Assembly (NCBI GenBank): GCA_014379045.1
Contig: JACMMK010000311.1
Coordinates: forward strand, 1 to 8,183
Source: Burkholderiales bacterium
GTDB taxonomy: Bacteria > Pseudomonadota > Gammaproteobacteria > Burkholderiales > CAIKXV01
Length of the DNA stretch: 8,183 nt
Reading direction: 5' to 3'
The notes beneath the pieces are model-generated. The model was given only the letters and a program-made list of their open reading frames with translations. It did not search any database and was not told where the DNA came from. The stretch's first letter is position 1; the number at the start of each line of letters is the position of its first letter. Both the position numbers and the translations under genes were made by a program. Shown piece after piece: positions 1-6,575 of this stretch.

Positions 1-919
1 GCTCGAAGGGTATTTCTGTGCCCGCGATCTCGCCGACTGCGCGCGTGCGGGAATCACCCCGGTGCTCCACGATGCCGCCCAGATCGACATGCTCGAAGCG
101 GCCCGGCTCGACCGGCCGATCGACTGTTTCGTCAAGATGAACAGTGGCATGAACCGTCTTGGCTTCGCGCCGCACGCGTTCACCGCGGCAGTTGAAAGAG
201 TGCGCGCGCTGCGCAGCGTCGCTTCGGTGACGCTGATGACGCACTTCGCCTGCGCCGATGAGGTCGAGGGTGTTGCCGCGCAGATGGAAACGTTCGACGC
301 GCAGGTGCGCGCGATCGATCAGGCGTCCCTGCCGCGGGCGCCGCTGCCGCGGTCGCTCGCCAACTCGGCGTCGCTGCTGCGCTTTCCCGCCACGCACGCG
401 CAGTGGGTGCGACCCGGCATCATGCTCTATGGCGTATCGCCTTTCGCCGATCAGAGCGCGTCCGATCTCGGCCTGCAGGCCGCGATGCGACTCGAGTCCT
501 CGTTGATCGCGATCCAGCGGCTGCGCGCGGGCGAGTGCGTCGGCTACGGCGGCTCGTTCGAGGCAGTGCAGGCGATGCGCATCGGCATCGTTGCGTGCGG
601 GTATGCCGACGGCTATCCGCGGCACGCGCCCACCGGTACGCCGGTGCTGGTCGACGGCGCGCGTACGCGCACGGTCGGCCGGGTATCGATGGACATGCTC
701 GCAGTCGACCTCTCGCCCGTACCGCAGGCCGACATCGGGACCCCGGTGACGCTATGGGGCGGCGCGTTGCCGGTGGAGGAGGTGGCCGCTGCGGCAGGCA
801 CGATCGGCTACGAGTTGCTGTGCGCGGTGGCGCCACGGGTACCGATGCGCGAGCTGGGCGACCCGCCGGTGGCGCTGTCGATGGCGACGGCAGTGTCGCC
901 GTCGCCGTCAGTTGATTGA
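1..919 (+). CDS. alr: Alanine racemase, 3' part (5' end outside window)
   Basis: PLP-dependent racemase that interconverts L- and D-alanine in the cytoplasm, supplying D-Ala for peptidoglycan. The reading frame is open from base 2 and 305 residues are visible. It is in frame through a GTG at 62, but that is an internal Val because conserved sequence (LEGYF) lies upstream of it. Visible family landmarks are KMNSGMNRLGF (about residues 45-55), the RPGIMLYG segment whose Arg (residue 137) should contact the PLP ring nitrogen, and GYGG with the catalytic Tyr (residue 182) that serves the partner subunit's active site. GYADGYPR and VGRVSMDM follow. The Arg-Tyr spacing of 45 is close to that of the Geobacillus enzyme (219/265, recalled). 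The PLP-binding Lys motif lies before the window, so roughly 50-60 N-terminal residues are missing. The C-terminus ends in a Ser-Pro-rich tail. radA follows 10 nt after the stop. Identification is firm; whether this is the biosynthetic or a catabolic (DadX) paralogue cannot be decided, although the radA linkage favours alr. Confidence 0.95.
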   Translation, partial: LEGYFCARDLADCARAGITPVLHDAAQIDMLEAARLDRPIDCFVKMNSGMNRLGFAPHAFTAAVERVRALRSVASVTLMTHFACADEVEGVAAQMETFDAQVRAIDQASLPRAPLPRSLANSASLLRFPATHAQWVRPGIMLYGVSPFADQSASDLGLQAAMRLESSLIAIQRLRAGECVGYGGSFEAVQAMRIGIVACGYADGYPRHAPTGTPVLVDGARTRTVGRVSMDMLAVDLSPVPQADIGTPVTLWGGALPVEEVAAAAGTIGYELLCAVAPRVPMRELGDPPVALSMATAVSPSPSVD

Positions 920-929
920 GGCGCGCACG

Positions 930-2300
930 TTGGCCAAGGCGCGTACCGTCCACGTCTGCAGCGCCTGCGCGGCGCAGACCAACAAGTGGCAGGGCCAGTG
1001 TCCAGGCTGCGGGGAATGGAACACGCTTGTCGAAACGGTGCTGTCGACGCACCCGGCCGCGGCGGGGGGCAATGCGGCGAGTTCCCACGGCGGCACCTCG
1101 CGCACGGTATCGGCGCTGTCAACGGTCAAGCCGCATGCCGAGCCGCGCTTCGACACCGGCAGCCCGGAACTCGACCGGGTGCTCGGCGGCGGGCTCACGC
1201 GTGCCAGCGTCGTATTGATCGGCGGTGACCCCGGCATCGGCAAGTCGACGTTGCTCCTGCAGGCGCTGGCGACGATGGCCGGCGACCGCCGCGCGTTGTA
1301 CGTGACGGGCGAGGAGTCGATGGAGCAGGTCGCGCTGCGCGCGCGTCGGCTCGGGCTCGACGCCTCTGAACTCGGTCTGCTCGCCGAAACGCAACTCGAG
1401 AGCATCCTCGCCACCCTCGCTGCGGAGAAGCCCGAGGTCGCGGTCATCGACTCGATCCAGACCGTCTATTCCGGACAGTTGCTGTCCGCACCGGGATCGG
1501 TGTCGCAGGTGCGCGAGTGCGCGGCGCAACTCACCCGTTTCGCCAAGGCGTCGGGGTGCGCACTGGTGATGGTCGGGCATGTCACCAAGGACGGCTCGCT
1601 TGCGGGGCCGCGTGTGCTCGAACACATGGTCGACACCGTGCTGTATTTCGAAGGCGAGACGCATTCGAGCTTCCGGCTGATCCGCGCGTTCAAGAACCGC
1701 TTCGGCGCGGTCAACGAGCTGGGCGTGTTCGCGATGACCGAAAAAGGACTGAAAGGCGTCGCCAACCCGTCGGCGATGTTCCTGTCGCAGCACGACACCG
1801 ACGTGCCGGGCGCGTGCGTGACGGTCACGCTGGAAGGTACCCGACCGCTCGCCGTCGAGTTGCAGGCGCTCGTCGACGACGCGCAGGGGTCCAACCCACG
1901 ACGCCTCACCGTCGGCCTCGAGAACAATCGGCTCGCGATGCTGCTCGCGGTCCTGCATCGGCACGCCGGCATCGCCTGCAACGATCAGGACGTGTTCGTC
2001 AACGCGGTCGGCGGCGTGCGCATCGGCGAGCCGTCGGCAGACCTTCCCGTGCTGCTTGCGATCGTCTCGTCGCTGCGCGCGCGCCCGCTCTCGGGCAAGC
2101 TGGTCGCGTTCGGGGAAGTGGGGCTCGCCGGCGAGATCCGCCCGGTGGTGCGCGGGCAGGACCGGATCAAGGAGGCCGCGAAGCTCGGCTTCACGCGCGC
2201 GATCGTGCCGGCTGCCAATCGACCTAAGCAGCCGATCGAGGGCATCGAAATCGTCGCGGTGACCCGGATCGAAGAGGCGTTGCGCGCACTGCGCAGCTGA
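930..2300 (+). CDS. radA: DNA repair protein RadA (branch-migration ATPase)
   Basis: RadA (Sms) is a RecA-like hexameric ATPase that helps extend and process recombination intermediates with RecA. I chose TTG at 930 because it gives MAKARTVHVC, the usual RadA N-terminus, and a GAGG (918-921) sits 8 nt upstream. A TTG at 912 would add six residues and overlap alr by 8 nt. The product is 456 residues, normal for the family. In order it shows a four-Cys zinc finger (C10, C13, C24, C27), Walker A GGDPGIGKST (98-107, K105), Walker B VAVID (170-174), the RadA-specific KNRFG motif (255-259), and a Lon-protease-like C-terminal domain with EPSAD (about 367-371) and GEVGLAGEIRPV (395-406). That C-terminal domain is structural rather than proteolytic in known RadA. 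All key motifs are intact. It is probably co-transcribed with alr. No intrinsic terminator with a T-run follows it. Confidence 0.97.
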   Translation: MAKARTVHVCSACAAQTNKWQGQCPGCGEWNTLVETVLSTHPAAAGGNAASSHGGTSRTVSALSTVKPHAEPRFDTGSPELDRVLGGGLTRASVVLIGGDPGIGKSTLLLQALATMAGDRRALYVTGEESMEQVALRARRLGLDASELGLLAETQLESILATLAAEKPEVAVIDSIQTVYSGQLLSAPGSVSQVRECAAQLTRFAKASGCALVMVGHVTKDGSLAGPRVLEHMVDTVLYFEGETHSSFRLIRAFKNRFGAVNELGVFAMTEKGLKGVANPSAMFLSQHDTDVPGACVTVTLEGTRPLAVELQALVDDAQGSNPRRLTVGLENNRLAMLLAVLHRHAGIACNDQDVFVNAVGGVRIGEPSADLPVLLAIVSSLRARPLSGKLVAFGEVGLAGEIRPVVRGQDRIKEAAKLGFTRAIVPAANRPKQPIEGIEIVAVTRIEEALRALRS

Positions 2301-2316
2301 CCACCTGCCGCCGCGC

Positions 2317-2335
2317 GCGTGCGTGCGTGCGTGCG
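2317..2335. repeat. GCGT tetranucleotide microsatellite, 4.75 copies
   Basis: Four perfect GCGT units plus a partial fifth (GCG) lie 16 nt after the radA stop. The array is non-coding and ends 10 nt before the predicted -35 box of the liv promoter. Tetranucleotide runs can change length by replication slippage, but this one is short, so variability is only a possibility. Confidence 0.8.
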
Positions 2336-2345
2336 AAATCATGGG

Positions 2346-2374
2346 TTGTCGCGTTCTGGCCATAGGGGTACATT
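2346..2374 (+). promoter_or_regulatory. Candidate sigma70 promoter for the liv operon
   Basis: TTGTCG (2346-2351) and TACATT (2369-2374) are separated by exactly 17 nt; each matches the consensus at four of six positions. Transcription would begin near 2380. The region just downstream is unusually A-rich (2386-2399) for this GC-rich DNA. A 7-bp inverted repeat, GCGCTCG (2375-2381) with CGAGCGC (2403-2409), flanks it and could be an operator or a weak 5' UTR stem. No other promoter of similar quality was seen between radA and livG. Confidence 0.45.
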
Positions 2375-2472
2375 GCGCTCGCCGCAAACAAAAAAGGAAG
2401 AACGAGCGCGGCAGAACAAGGCATGACAATCGGTATTCCGACGTCGAGCGCAACGGCACATCGGCGCGGACC

Positions 2473-2480
2473 GGAGGAGG
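2473..2480 (+). promoter_or_regulatory. Strong Shine-Dalgarno of the leader ORF
   Basis: GGAGGAGG is essentially perfect complementarity to the 16S rRNA 3' end. The first GGAGG is 6 nt from the ATG at 2484. No ribosome-binding site of similar strength precedes the livG ATG at 2558, where only a weak CAGG (2548-2551) is present. The element closely resembles the livK start region (GAGGAGGAG then AAC-ATG), which supports real use in initiation. Confidence 0.55.
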
Positions 2481-2483
2481 AAC

Positions 2484-2558
2484 ATGATCGAGGCTTCGAC
2501 TCGAGCACCAGCGAACAACTGCCGCAGTGGGTGGCATGGGCGGGGTGCAGGCATTTGA
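2484..2558 (+). CDS. Putative 24-residue leader ORF overlapping the livG start
   Basis: The ORF begins at ATG 2484 after a near-perfect Shine-Dalgarno, encodes 24 residues (begins MIEASTRAPANNC, ends GRGAGI) and stops at TGA 2556-2558. The A of that stop is the first base of the livG ATG, a TGATG arrangement typical of translational coupling. The peptide has no recognisable domain, no hydrophobic segment and no run of Leu, Ile or Val codons, so it does not look like a classical branched-chain amino acid attenuator peptide. The function proposed is delivery of ribosomes to livG. Alternatively it is a remnant of an earlier first gene, or a chance ORF. What is seen is the SD, the ORF and the overlap; translation is inferred. 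Confidence 0.4.
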   Translation: MIEASTRAPANNCRSGWHGRGAGI

Positions 2559-3313
2559 TGACTGAGGACCTGATCCTCGAGACCCGCGGCCTCACGAAAG
2601 AGTTCAAGGGTTTCATTGCGGTCAACGACGTCGGTATGCGCATCCGGCGCGGCACGATCCATGCGCTGATCGGACCCAACGGCGCGGGCAAGACGACCAC
2701 GTTCAACCTGCTGACCAAGTTCCACGCCCCGACGCGTGGCACGATTCTGTTCAACGGGCAGGACATCACGACCGAGAAGCCGGCGCAGATTGCCCGCCGC
2801 GGCATCGTGCGTTCGTTCCAGATCTCGGCAGTGTTTCCGCATCTGACGGTGCTCGAGAACGTGCGCATCGCATTGCAGCGAAAGCTCGGCCTGTCGTTCC
2901 AGTTCTGGCGCTCCGAACGGGTGCTCGACCAGTTGAACGGGCGCGCGATGGAACTGCTCGACGCGGTCGACCTCGGCAGGTTCGCCGACCTCGCGACCGT
3001 CAAACTTCCCTACGGACGCAAGCGTGCACTCGAGATCGCCACCACGCTCGCGCTCGACCCCGAGATGATGTTGCTCGACGAGCCGATGGCCGGCATGGGT
3101 CACGAGGATGTCGGTCGGGTCACCGCACTGATTCGCAAGGTCGCAGCCAACCGCACGATCCTGATGGTCGAGCACCATCTGTCGGTGGTCGAGGAACTCG
3201 GTGACACGATCACCGTGCTGGCGCGCGGCGCCGTGCTGGCCGAGGGGACGTACGCCGAGGTGTCGAGCAACCCGCTGGTACGCGAAGCGTATATCGGGGT
3301 CAGCGATGGATAG
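2558..3313 (+). CDS. livG: HAAT-family ABC transporter ATPase, LivG type
   Basis: One of two cytoplasmic nucleotide-binding subunits powering the LivHM importer. ATG 2558 gives MTEDLILETRGLTKEF, the usual family N-terminus; an in-frame ATG at 2423 would add 45 residues unlike any LivG and has no usable SD. The protein is 251 residues, normal for LivG. Motifs are Walker A GPNGAGKTT (39-47, K45), Q-loop Gln in RSFQIS (Q88), an ABC signature reading LPYGRK (150-155) in place of LSGGQ, Walker B MLLDEP (171-176, catalytic E175) and switch His H206 in VEHH. The extended segment between Q-loop and signature (about 103-125) is typical of LivG. Signature divergence is common in LivG (LSYG forms), although the Pro and Arg here go a little further. 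Its end overlaps livF by 8 nt, implying coupled translation. Confidence 0.95.
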   Translation: MTEDLILETRGLTKEFKGFIAVNDVGMRIRRGTIHALIGPNGAGKTTTFNLLTKFHAPTRGTILFNGQDITTEKPAQIARRGIVRSFQISAVFPHLTVLENVRIALQRKLGLSFQFWRSERVLDQLNGRAMELLDAVDLGRFADLATVKLPYGRKRALEIATTLALDPEMMLLDEPMAGMGHEDVGRVTALIRKVAANRTILMVEHHLSVVEELGDTITVLARGAVLAEGTYAEVSSNPLVREAYIGVSDG

Positions 3314-4040
3314 CGTGGCGGCGGCGGTAGAGGGTTCCGACAGCGAACTGTTGCAGGTGAAGGACCTGCACGCGTGGTATGGCGAATCGCACGTGCTGCA
3401 CGGCATCGATCTGGTGGTGCGGCGCGGCGAATGCGTGACGCTGCTCGGTCGCAATGGCGCAGGGCGCACGACCACGCTGCGGGCGATCCTCGGTCTCACC
3501 GGACGACGCACCGGCTCGATCCGGCTCAACGGTCGCGAGACGATCGGTCTCGCGACGCACCGCATCGCCCGGCTGGGGATCGGCTACTGTCCGGAGGAGC
3601 GGGGCATCTTCGCGAGTCTCACCACCGAAGAGAACCTGCTGTTGCCGCCGCTGATCGCACCCGGTGGGCTGTCGCTCGACGAGATCTACCAGATGTTTCC
3701 CAATCTTCTGGAGCGCCGGTCGAGCCCTGGCACGCGACTGTCGGGAGGCGAACAGCAGATGCTGGCGATGGCGCGCATCCTGCGCACCGGCGCGAAGCTG
3801 CTGCTGCTCGACGAGATCACCGAAGGCCTCGCCCCGGTGATCGTGCAGACGCTCGGGCGCGTGATCCGCGAGCTGAAGGTGCGCGGCTTCACGATCGTGC
3901 TGGTCGAGCAGAATTTCCGGTTTGCCGCGCCGCTCGCCGACCGGCACTACGTGATCGAGCATGGGCGCGTTGCAGAAGTGGTGACGCACGCCGAGCTTGG
4001 ATCGAAGATGGATCAGTTGCAGGAAATACTCGGCGTCTGA
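3306..4040 (+). CDS. livF: HAAT-family ABC transporter ATPase, LivF type
   Basis: Second nucleotide-binding subunit, expected to pair with LivG. The ATG at 3306 lies inside the end of livG and gives a 244-residue protein with a 14-residue lead before the conserved LLQVKDLHAWYGESHVL. Motifs are a Walker A reading GRNGAGRTT (48-56) with Arg54 where Lys is expected, a Q-loop region CPEERGIF (95-102) with Glu instead of Gln, a canonical signature LSGGEQQ (145-151), Walker B LLLLDE (165-170) with catalytic E170 followed by ITEGLAP, and VEQN (200-203) with Gln202 in place of the switch His. VEQN and PEER forms are usual in LivF; the Walker A Arg is the less common feature (I recall it from some proteobacterial LivF proteins but cannot verify that here). 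The frame is otherwise intact and full length, so this is not a decayed gene. Confidence 0.95.
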   Translation: MDSVAAAVEGSDSELLQVKDLHAWYGESHVLHGIDLVVRRGECVTLLGRNGAGRTTTLRAILGLTGRRTGSIRLNGRETIGLATHRIARLGIGYCPEERGIFASLTTEENLLLPPLIAPGGLSLDEIYQMFPNLLERRSSPGTRLSGGEQQMLAMARILRTGAKLLLLDEITEGLAPVIVQTLGRVIRELKVRGFTIVLVEQNFRFAAPLADRHYVIEHGRVAEVVTHAELGSKMDQLQEILGV

Positions 4041-4102
4041 TCGTGTGCAGGCAGATCCTGTCCGTACGCGGATTGTCCGTCGATTGAAGTTCACAGTTCA
4101 AC

Positions 4103-4111
4103 GAGGAGGAG
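4103..4111 (+). promoter_or_regulatory. Strong ribosome-binding site of livK
   Basis: GAGGAGGAG contains AGGAGG (4104-4109) 5 nt before the ATG at 4115, the strongest RBS in the transporter genes themselves. This fits a binding protein needed in excess over its membrane partners. The 74-nt livF-livK gap also has a 7-bp direct repeat TGTCCGT (4059-4065, 4074-4080) of unknown meaning and no convincing promoter. Confidence 0.75.
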
Positions 4112-4114
4112 AAC

Positions 4115-5350
4115 ATGAAAAAGGTCATCAAGCAGGTCGCGGCCATCGGTGCCGCAGGAGCGTTGCTCGCTGCAGGGGTCGCATTCAGCCAGGCGAAGGT
4201 GTCCGACGGTATCGTGAAGATCGGCGTCCTGACCGATCTCTCGGGCCTGTATTCGGACCTCGCCGGACCGGGTTCGGTACTCGCCGCGCAGATGGCGATC
4301 GACGATTTCCGCGCCGAGACGAAAGGCGGTGCACCGTTCAAGATCGAGATCGTGTCCGCCGATCACCTCAACAAGGGCGACATCGCGGCTAATCGCGCAC
4401 GTGAGTGGTTCGAGCGTGACAACGTCGACATGATTGCCGACCTGGTGACGACGTCGACCGCGCTCGCGGTGATGCCGATCGCGCAGAAGCTCGGGAAGAT
4501 CACGATCGTCTCGGGCGCCGCGTCGACGCTGATCACCAACGAGCAGTGCACCGAGAACAACGTGCACTGGACCTACGACACCTACGCGCTTGCCAACGGC
4601 ACGGGTCGCGCCGTCGTCAAGCAGGGCGGAGACAGCTGGTACTTCCTCACTGCCGACTATGCGTTCGGTCATTCGCTCGAGAAGGATACCGGCGCCGTCG
4701 TGCAAGCCTCGGGCGGGAAGGTGCTCGGCGCGGTTCGCCATCCGTTCCCCGGCACCGATTTCTCGTCGTTCCTGCTGAAGGCGCAGGCGTCGGGGGCGAA
4801 GGTGATCGGACTCGCCAATGCCGGCACCGATACCACCAATTCGATCCGCCAGGCTTCGGAGTTCGGCATCACGCCGAAGCAGCAGCTGGCGGGGCTGTTG
4901 ATGTTCGTCTCCGACGTGCACAGTCTCGGCCCCAAGGTGGCCGGCGGCATGTATCTGACCGAGACCTTCTACTGGGATCTGAACGAACAGACGCGCGCCT
5001 GGTCGAAGCGCTTCTTCGACAAGCAGAAGCGGATGCCGACGATGGTGCACGCAGGGGTGTATTCGGGGGTGTTGCACTACCTGCGTTCGGTCGCGGCGAC
5101 CGGCACCGATGACGCGAAGGCGGTGATGGGGCGCATGCGTGCGACGCCGGTCAACGATTTCTTCGCCCCTGGCGCGCGCATCCGCGAAGACGGGCGGCTG
5201 ATCAAGGACGCGTACCTGTTCCAGGTGAAGACGCCAGCGGAATCGAAAGGGCCGTGGGATCTCTACCACCTGCGCCAGACGATTCCGGCCGATCAGGCGT
5301 GGCAGCCGCTGGCCGATAGCCGGTGTGCGCTGGTGACGAAGAAGAAGTGA
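4115..5350 (+). CDS. livK: Periplasmic substrate-binding protein, LivK-like (type 1 fold)
   Basis: Extracytoplasmic solute receptor of the importer. The 411-residue product starts with a Sec signal peptide: Lys at 2, 3 and 6, a hydrophobic core at about 8-24, and likely cleavage after SQA (25-27). There is no lipobox Cys, so it should be a free periplasmic protein. The mature part begins VSDGIVKIGVLTDLSGLYSD, the start of the type 1 periplasmic-binding fold (Peripla_BP_6). Further family landmarks are SGAAST (133-138), HWTYDTYALANGTG (151-164), DYAFGHS (181-187), RHPFPGTDFSSFL (208-220) and MVHAGVYSGVLHYL (310-323). The only two cysteines, C145 and C404, could form a disulfide; both positions are Cys in relatives I recall. 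The family is usually annotated as branched-chain amino acid binding, but its ligand is mostly untested, so specificity is left open. It is placed third in the operon, with its own strong RBS and stem-loops downstream. Confidence 0.93.
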   Translation: MKKVIKQVAAIGAAGALLAAGVAFSQAKVSDGIVKIGVLTDLSGLYSDLAGPGSVLAAQMAIDDFRAETKGGAPFKIEIVSADHLNKGDIAANRAREWFERDNVDMIADLVTTSTALAVMPIAQKLGKITIVSGAASTLITNEQCTENNVHWTYDTYALANGTGRAVVKQGGDSWYFLTADYAFGHSLEKDTGAVVQASGGKVLGAVRHPFPGTDFSSFLLKAQASGAKVIGLANAGTDTTNSIRQASEFGITPKQQLAGLLMFVSDVHSLGPKVAGGMYLTETFYWDLNEQTRAWSKRFFDKQKRMPTMVHAGVYSGVLHYLRSVAATGTDDAKAVMGRMRATPVNDFFAPGARIREDGRLIKDAYLFQVKTPAESKGPWDLYHLRQTIPADQAWQPLADSRCALVTKKK

Positions 5351-5369
5351 TGGCGGGCCAGGGCGGGGT

Positions 5370-5398
5370 CGGCGCGAGTGAGTATCGGGCTCGCGCCG
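5370..5398 (+). other. Stem-loop 1 downstream of livK
   Basis: CGGCGCGAG (5370-5378) and CTCGCGCCG (5390-5398) form a perfect 9-bp stem with an 11-nt loop, 20 nt after the livK stop. No T-tract follows, so it is not a standard intrinsic terminator. A 3' structure that shields upstream mRNA from exonucleases, or causes partial termination, would raise livK relative to livH and livM. This is inferred by analogy with other binding-protein operons such as malE-malF. Confidence 0.5.
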
Positions 5399-5472
5399 CG
5401 GTGATCGATTCGATCCGCGCCTGGTGCCAACAGTCGCCCCTGCACGACGCAGTGTCCGGGATGCCGCGTGCC

Positions 5473-5496
5473 CCCCGGCGCGAATACGCGTCGGGG
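5473..5496 (+). other. Stem-loop 2 upstream of livH
   Basis: CCCCGGCGCG (5473-5482) pairs with CGCGTCGGGG (5487-5496) through ten pairs, one of them G-U, closing a 4-nt AATA loop. It is very stable on paper and ends 11 nt before the livH Shine-Dalgarno (5508-5513). It could hinder a ribosome or polymerase approaching livH, or protect a processed livH mRNA 5' end. Between the two hairpins (5399-5472) I see no gene or promoter. Confidence 0.5.
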
Positions 5497-5518
5497 CGGT
5501 CTTCACGAGAGGACGCCT

Positions 5519-6514
5519 GTGGCTGAACTCCTCGGCATCACTCCGCAGGCGCTGTTCGGACAGTTGCTGGTCGGACTGATCAACGGCTCGTTCTACGCGA
5601 TCCTCTCGCTCGGGCTCGCGATCATCTTCGGCCTGCTGAACATCATCAACTTTACCCACGGCGCGCAGTACATGATGGGCGCCTTCATCGCCTGGATCGG
5701 CTTCTACAAGCTGGGCGAATGGGTCGGCAATCCCGATCTCGTCGTCAACTACTGGTGGTCGTTGCTGCTCGCACCCCTCGCGGTCGGGGCCTTCGGCATC
5801 CTGATCGAGAAGACGCTGCTGAAGCGTCTCTATCACCTCGATCACCTGTACGGGCTGCTGCTCACCTTCGGCATTGCGCTGATCTGCGAGGGGCTCTTCC
5901 GTACCTGGTTCGGCATCTCGGGGCTGCGCTACGACGTGCCGGCGCAACTCACCGGCGGGCAGAATCTGGGCTTCATGTTCATGCCGAATTACCGCGCCTG
6001 GGTCGTGGTCGCCTCGCTCGCGGTCTGCTTCGTCACCTGGTTCGTGATCGAGCGCACCAAGCTCGGCTCGTATCTGCGCGCGGGCACCGAGAATCCGCGG
6101 CTGCTCCAGGCGTTCGGCATCAATGTGCCGCTGATGATCACCCTCACCTACGGCTACGGCGTCGCGCTTGCCGCGTTCGCCGGCGTGCTCGCCGCACCGA
6201 TCTTCCAGGTCAATCCGCTGATGGGGTCGAATCTGATCATCGTCGTGTTCGCGGTCGTGGTGATCGGCGGCATGGGTTCGATCGCCGGAGCGATCGTGAC
6301 CGGCGTCGGCCTCGGCCTGATCGAAGGGGTCGTGAAATCCGGGGTGATCGCCACCGTGATCGACAAGGCGACGAGCGGCTCACCGATCGTCGCGCAGGCA
6401 ATCTATCCGGTGAAGCTGCTGTTCCAGCCCGAGGCCTCGGCGGTCATCATCTTCGTGGTGATGGTGATCGTGCTGCTGGTACGCCCGGCGGGCCTGTTCG
6501 GGCGCGAGAAATGA
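5519..6514 (+). CDS. livH: HAAT-family ABC transporter permease, LivH type
   Basis: One of two inner-membrane channel subunits. I chose GTG 5519 because AGAGGA (5508-5513) lies 5 nt upstream and the protein then starts MAELLGITPQALFGQLLVGLINGSF, as LivH proteins do. A further GTG at 5468 is in frame but would add 17 polar residues and would sit inside stem-loop 2. The product is 331 residues with about eight hydrophobic stretches, including those near 12-60, 80-97, 110-127, 160-177, 205-228, 238-272 and 306-322. Landmarks are INGSFYAILSLGLAIIFGLLNIINFTHG (21-48 region), the cytoplasmic coupling loop SYLRAGTENPRLLQAFGINV (184-203) that contacts the ATPases, VIGGMGSIAGAIVTG (248-262), and the C-terminal RPAGLFGRE. 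The region 281-305 is a hydrophilic insert before the last membrane segment. It is intact and pairs with livM downstream. Confidence 0.94.
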   Translation: MAELLGITPQALFGQLLVGLINGSFYAILSLGLAIIFGLLNIINFTHGAQYMMGAFIAWIGFYKLGEWVGNPDLVVNYWWSLLLAPLAVGAFGILIEKTLLKRLYHLDHLYGLLLTFGIALICEGLFRTWFGISGLRYDVPAQLTGGQNLGFMFMPNYRAWVVVASLAVCFVTWFVIERTKLGSYLRAGTENPRLLQAFGINVPLMITLTYGYGVALAAFAGVLAAPIFQVNPLMGSNLIIVVFAVVVIGGMGSIAGAIVTGVGLGLIEGVVKSGVIATVIDKATSGSPIVAQAIYPVKLLFQPEASAVIIFVVMVIVLLVRPAGLFGREK

Positions 6515-6521
6515 GCGCGAG

Positions 6522-6540
6522 GCGCCTGCACCGGAGGCGC
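6522..6540 (+). other. Small stem-loop in livH-livM gap
   Basis: GCGCCT (6522-6527) and AGGCGC (6535-6540) form a perfect 6-bp stem with a 7-nt loop inside the 61-nt gap between livH and livM. There is no T-run. It may only tune mRNA stability; such a short GC-rich stem could also arise by chance at this base composition. Confidence 0.3.
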
Positions 6541-6575
6541 AGACGGCGTCCGGATCGCAACACGGAGCAGATGCA

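Noticed and set aside
1119..2537. 472-codon open frame on the - strand opposite radA
   Set aside because: Antisense to a well-conserved radA with all motifs intact; low-complexity composition and no recognisable family.
2423..2557. In-frame 45-residue N-terminal extension of LivG from ATG 2423
   Set aside because: The AAGG before it is only 2 nt from the ATG, the extension resembles no LivG N-terminus, and the normal start is at 2558.
3462..3482. LivF Walker A Lys-to-Arg as a sign of pseudogenisation
   Set aside because: The frame is full length, all other motifs are present, and it sits in an intact operon; a functional variant is more likely.
2339..3565. 408-codon open frame on the - strand opposite livG
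   Set aside because: Antisense to an intact ATPase gene and without any recognisable domain.
4059..4101. Direct repeat TGTCCGT and short TTGAA/TTCAA inverted repeat before livK
   Set aside because: Too short to distinguish from chance; no promoter box at proper spacing.
4091..5947. 618-codon open frame on the - strand across livK and livH
   Set aside because: It is antisense to two clearly coding genes, is rich in Arg, Asp, Glu and His as expected for the complement of GC-biased codons, shows no domain, and has no RBS context. It is a base-composition shadow.
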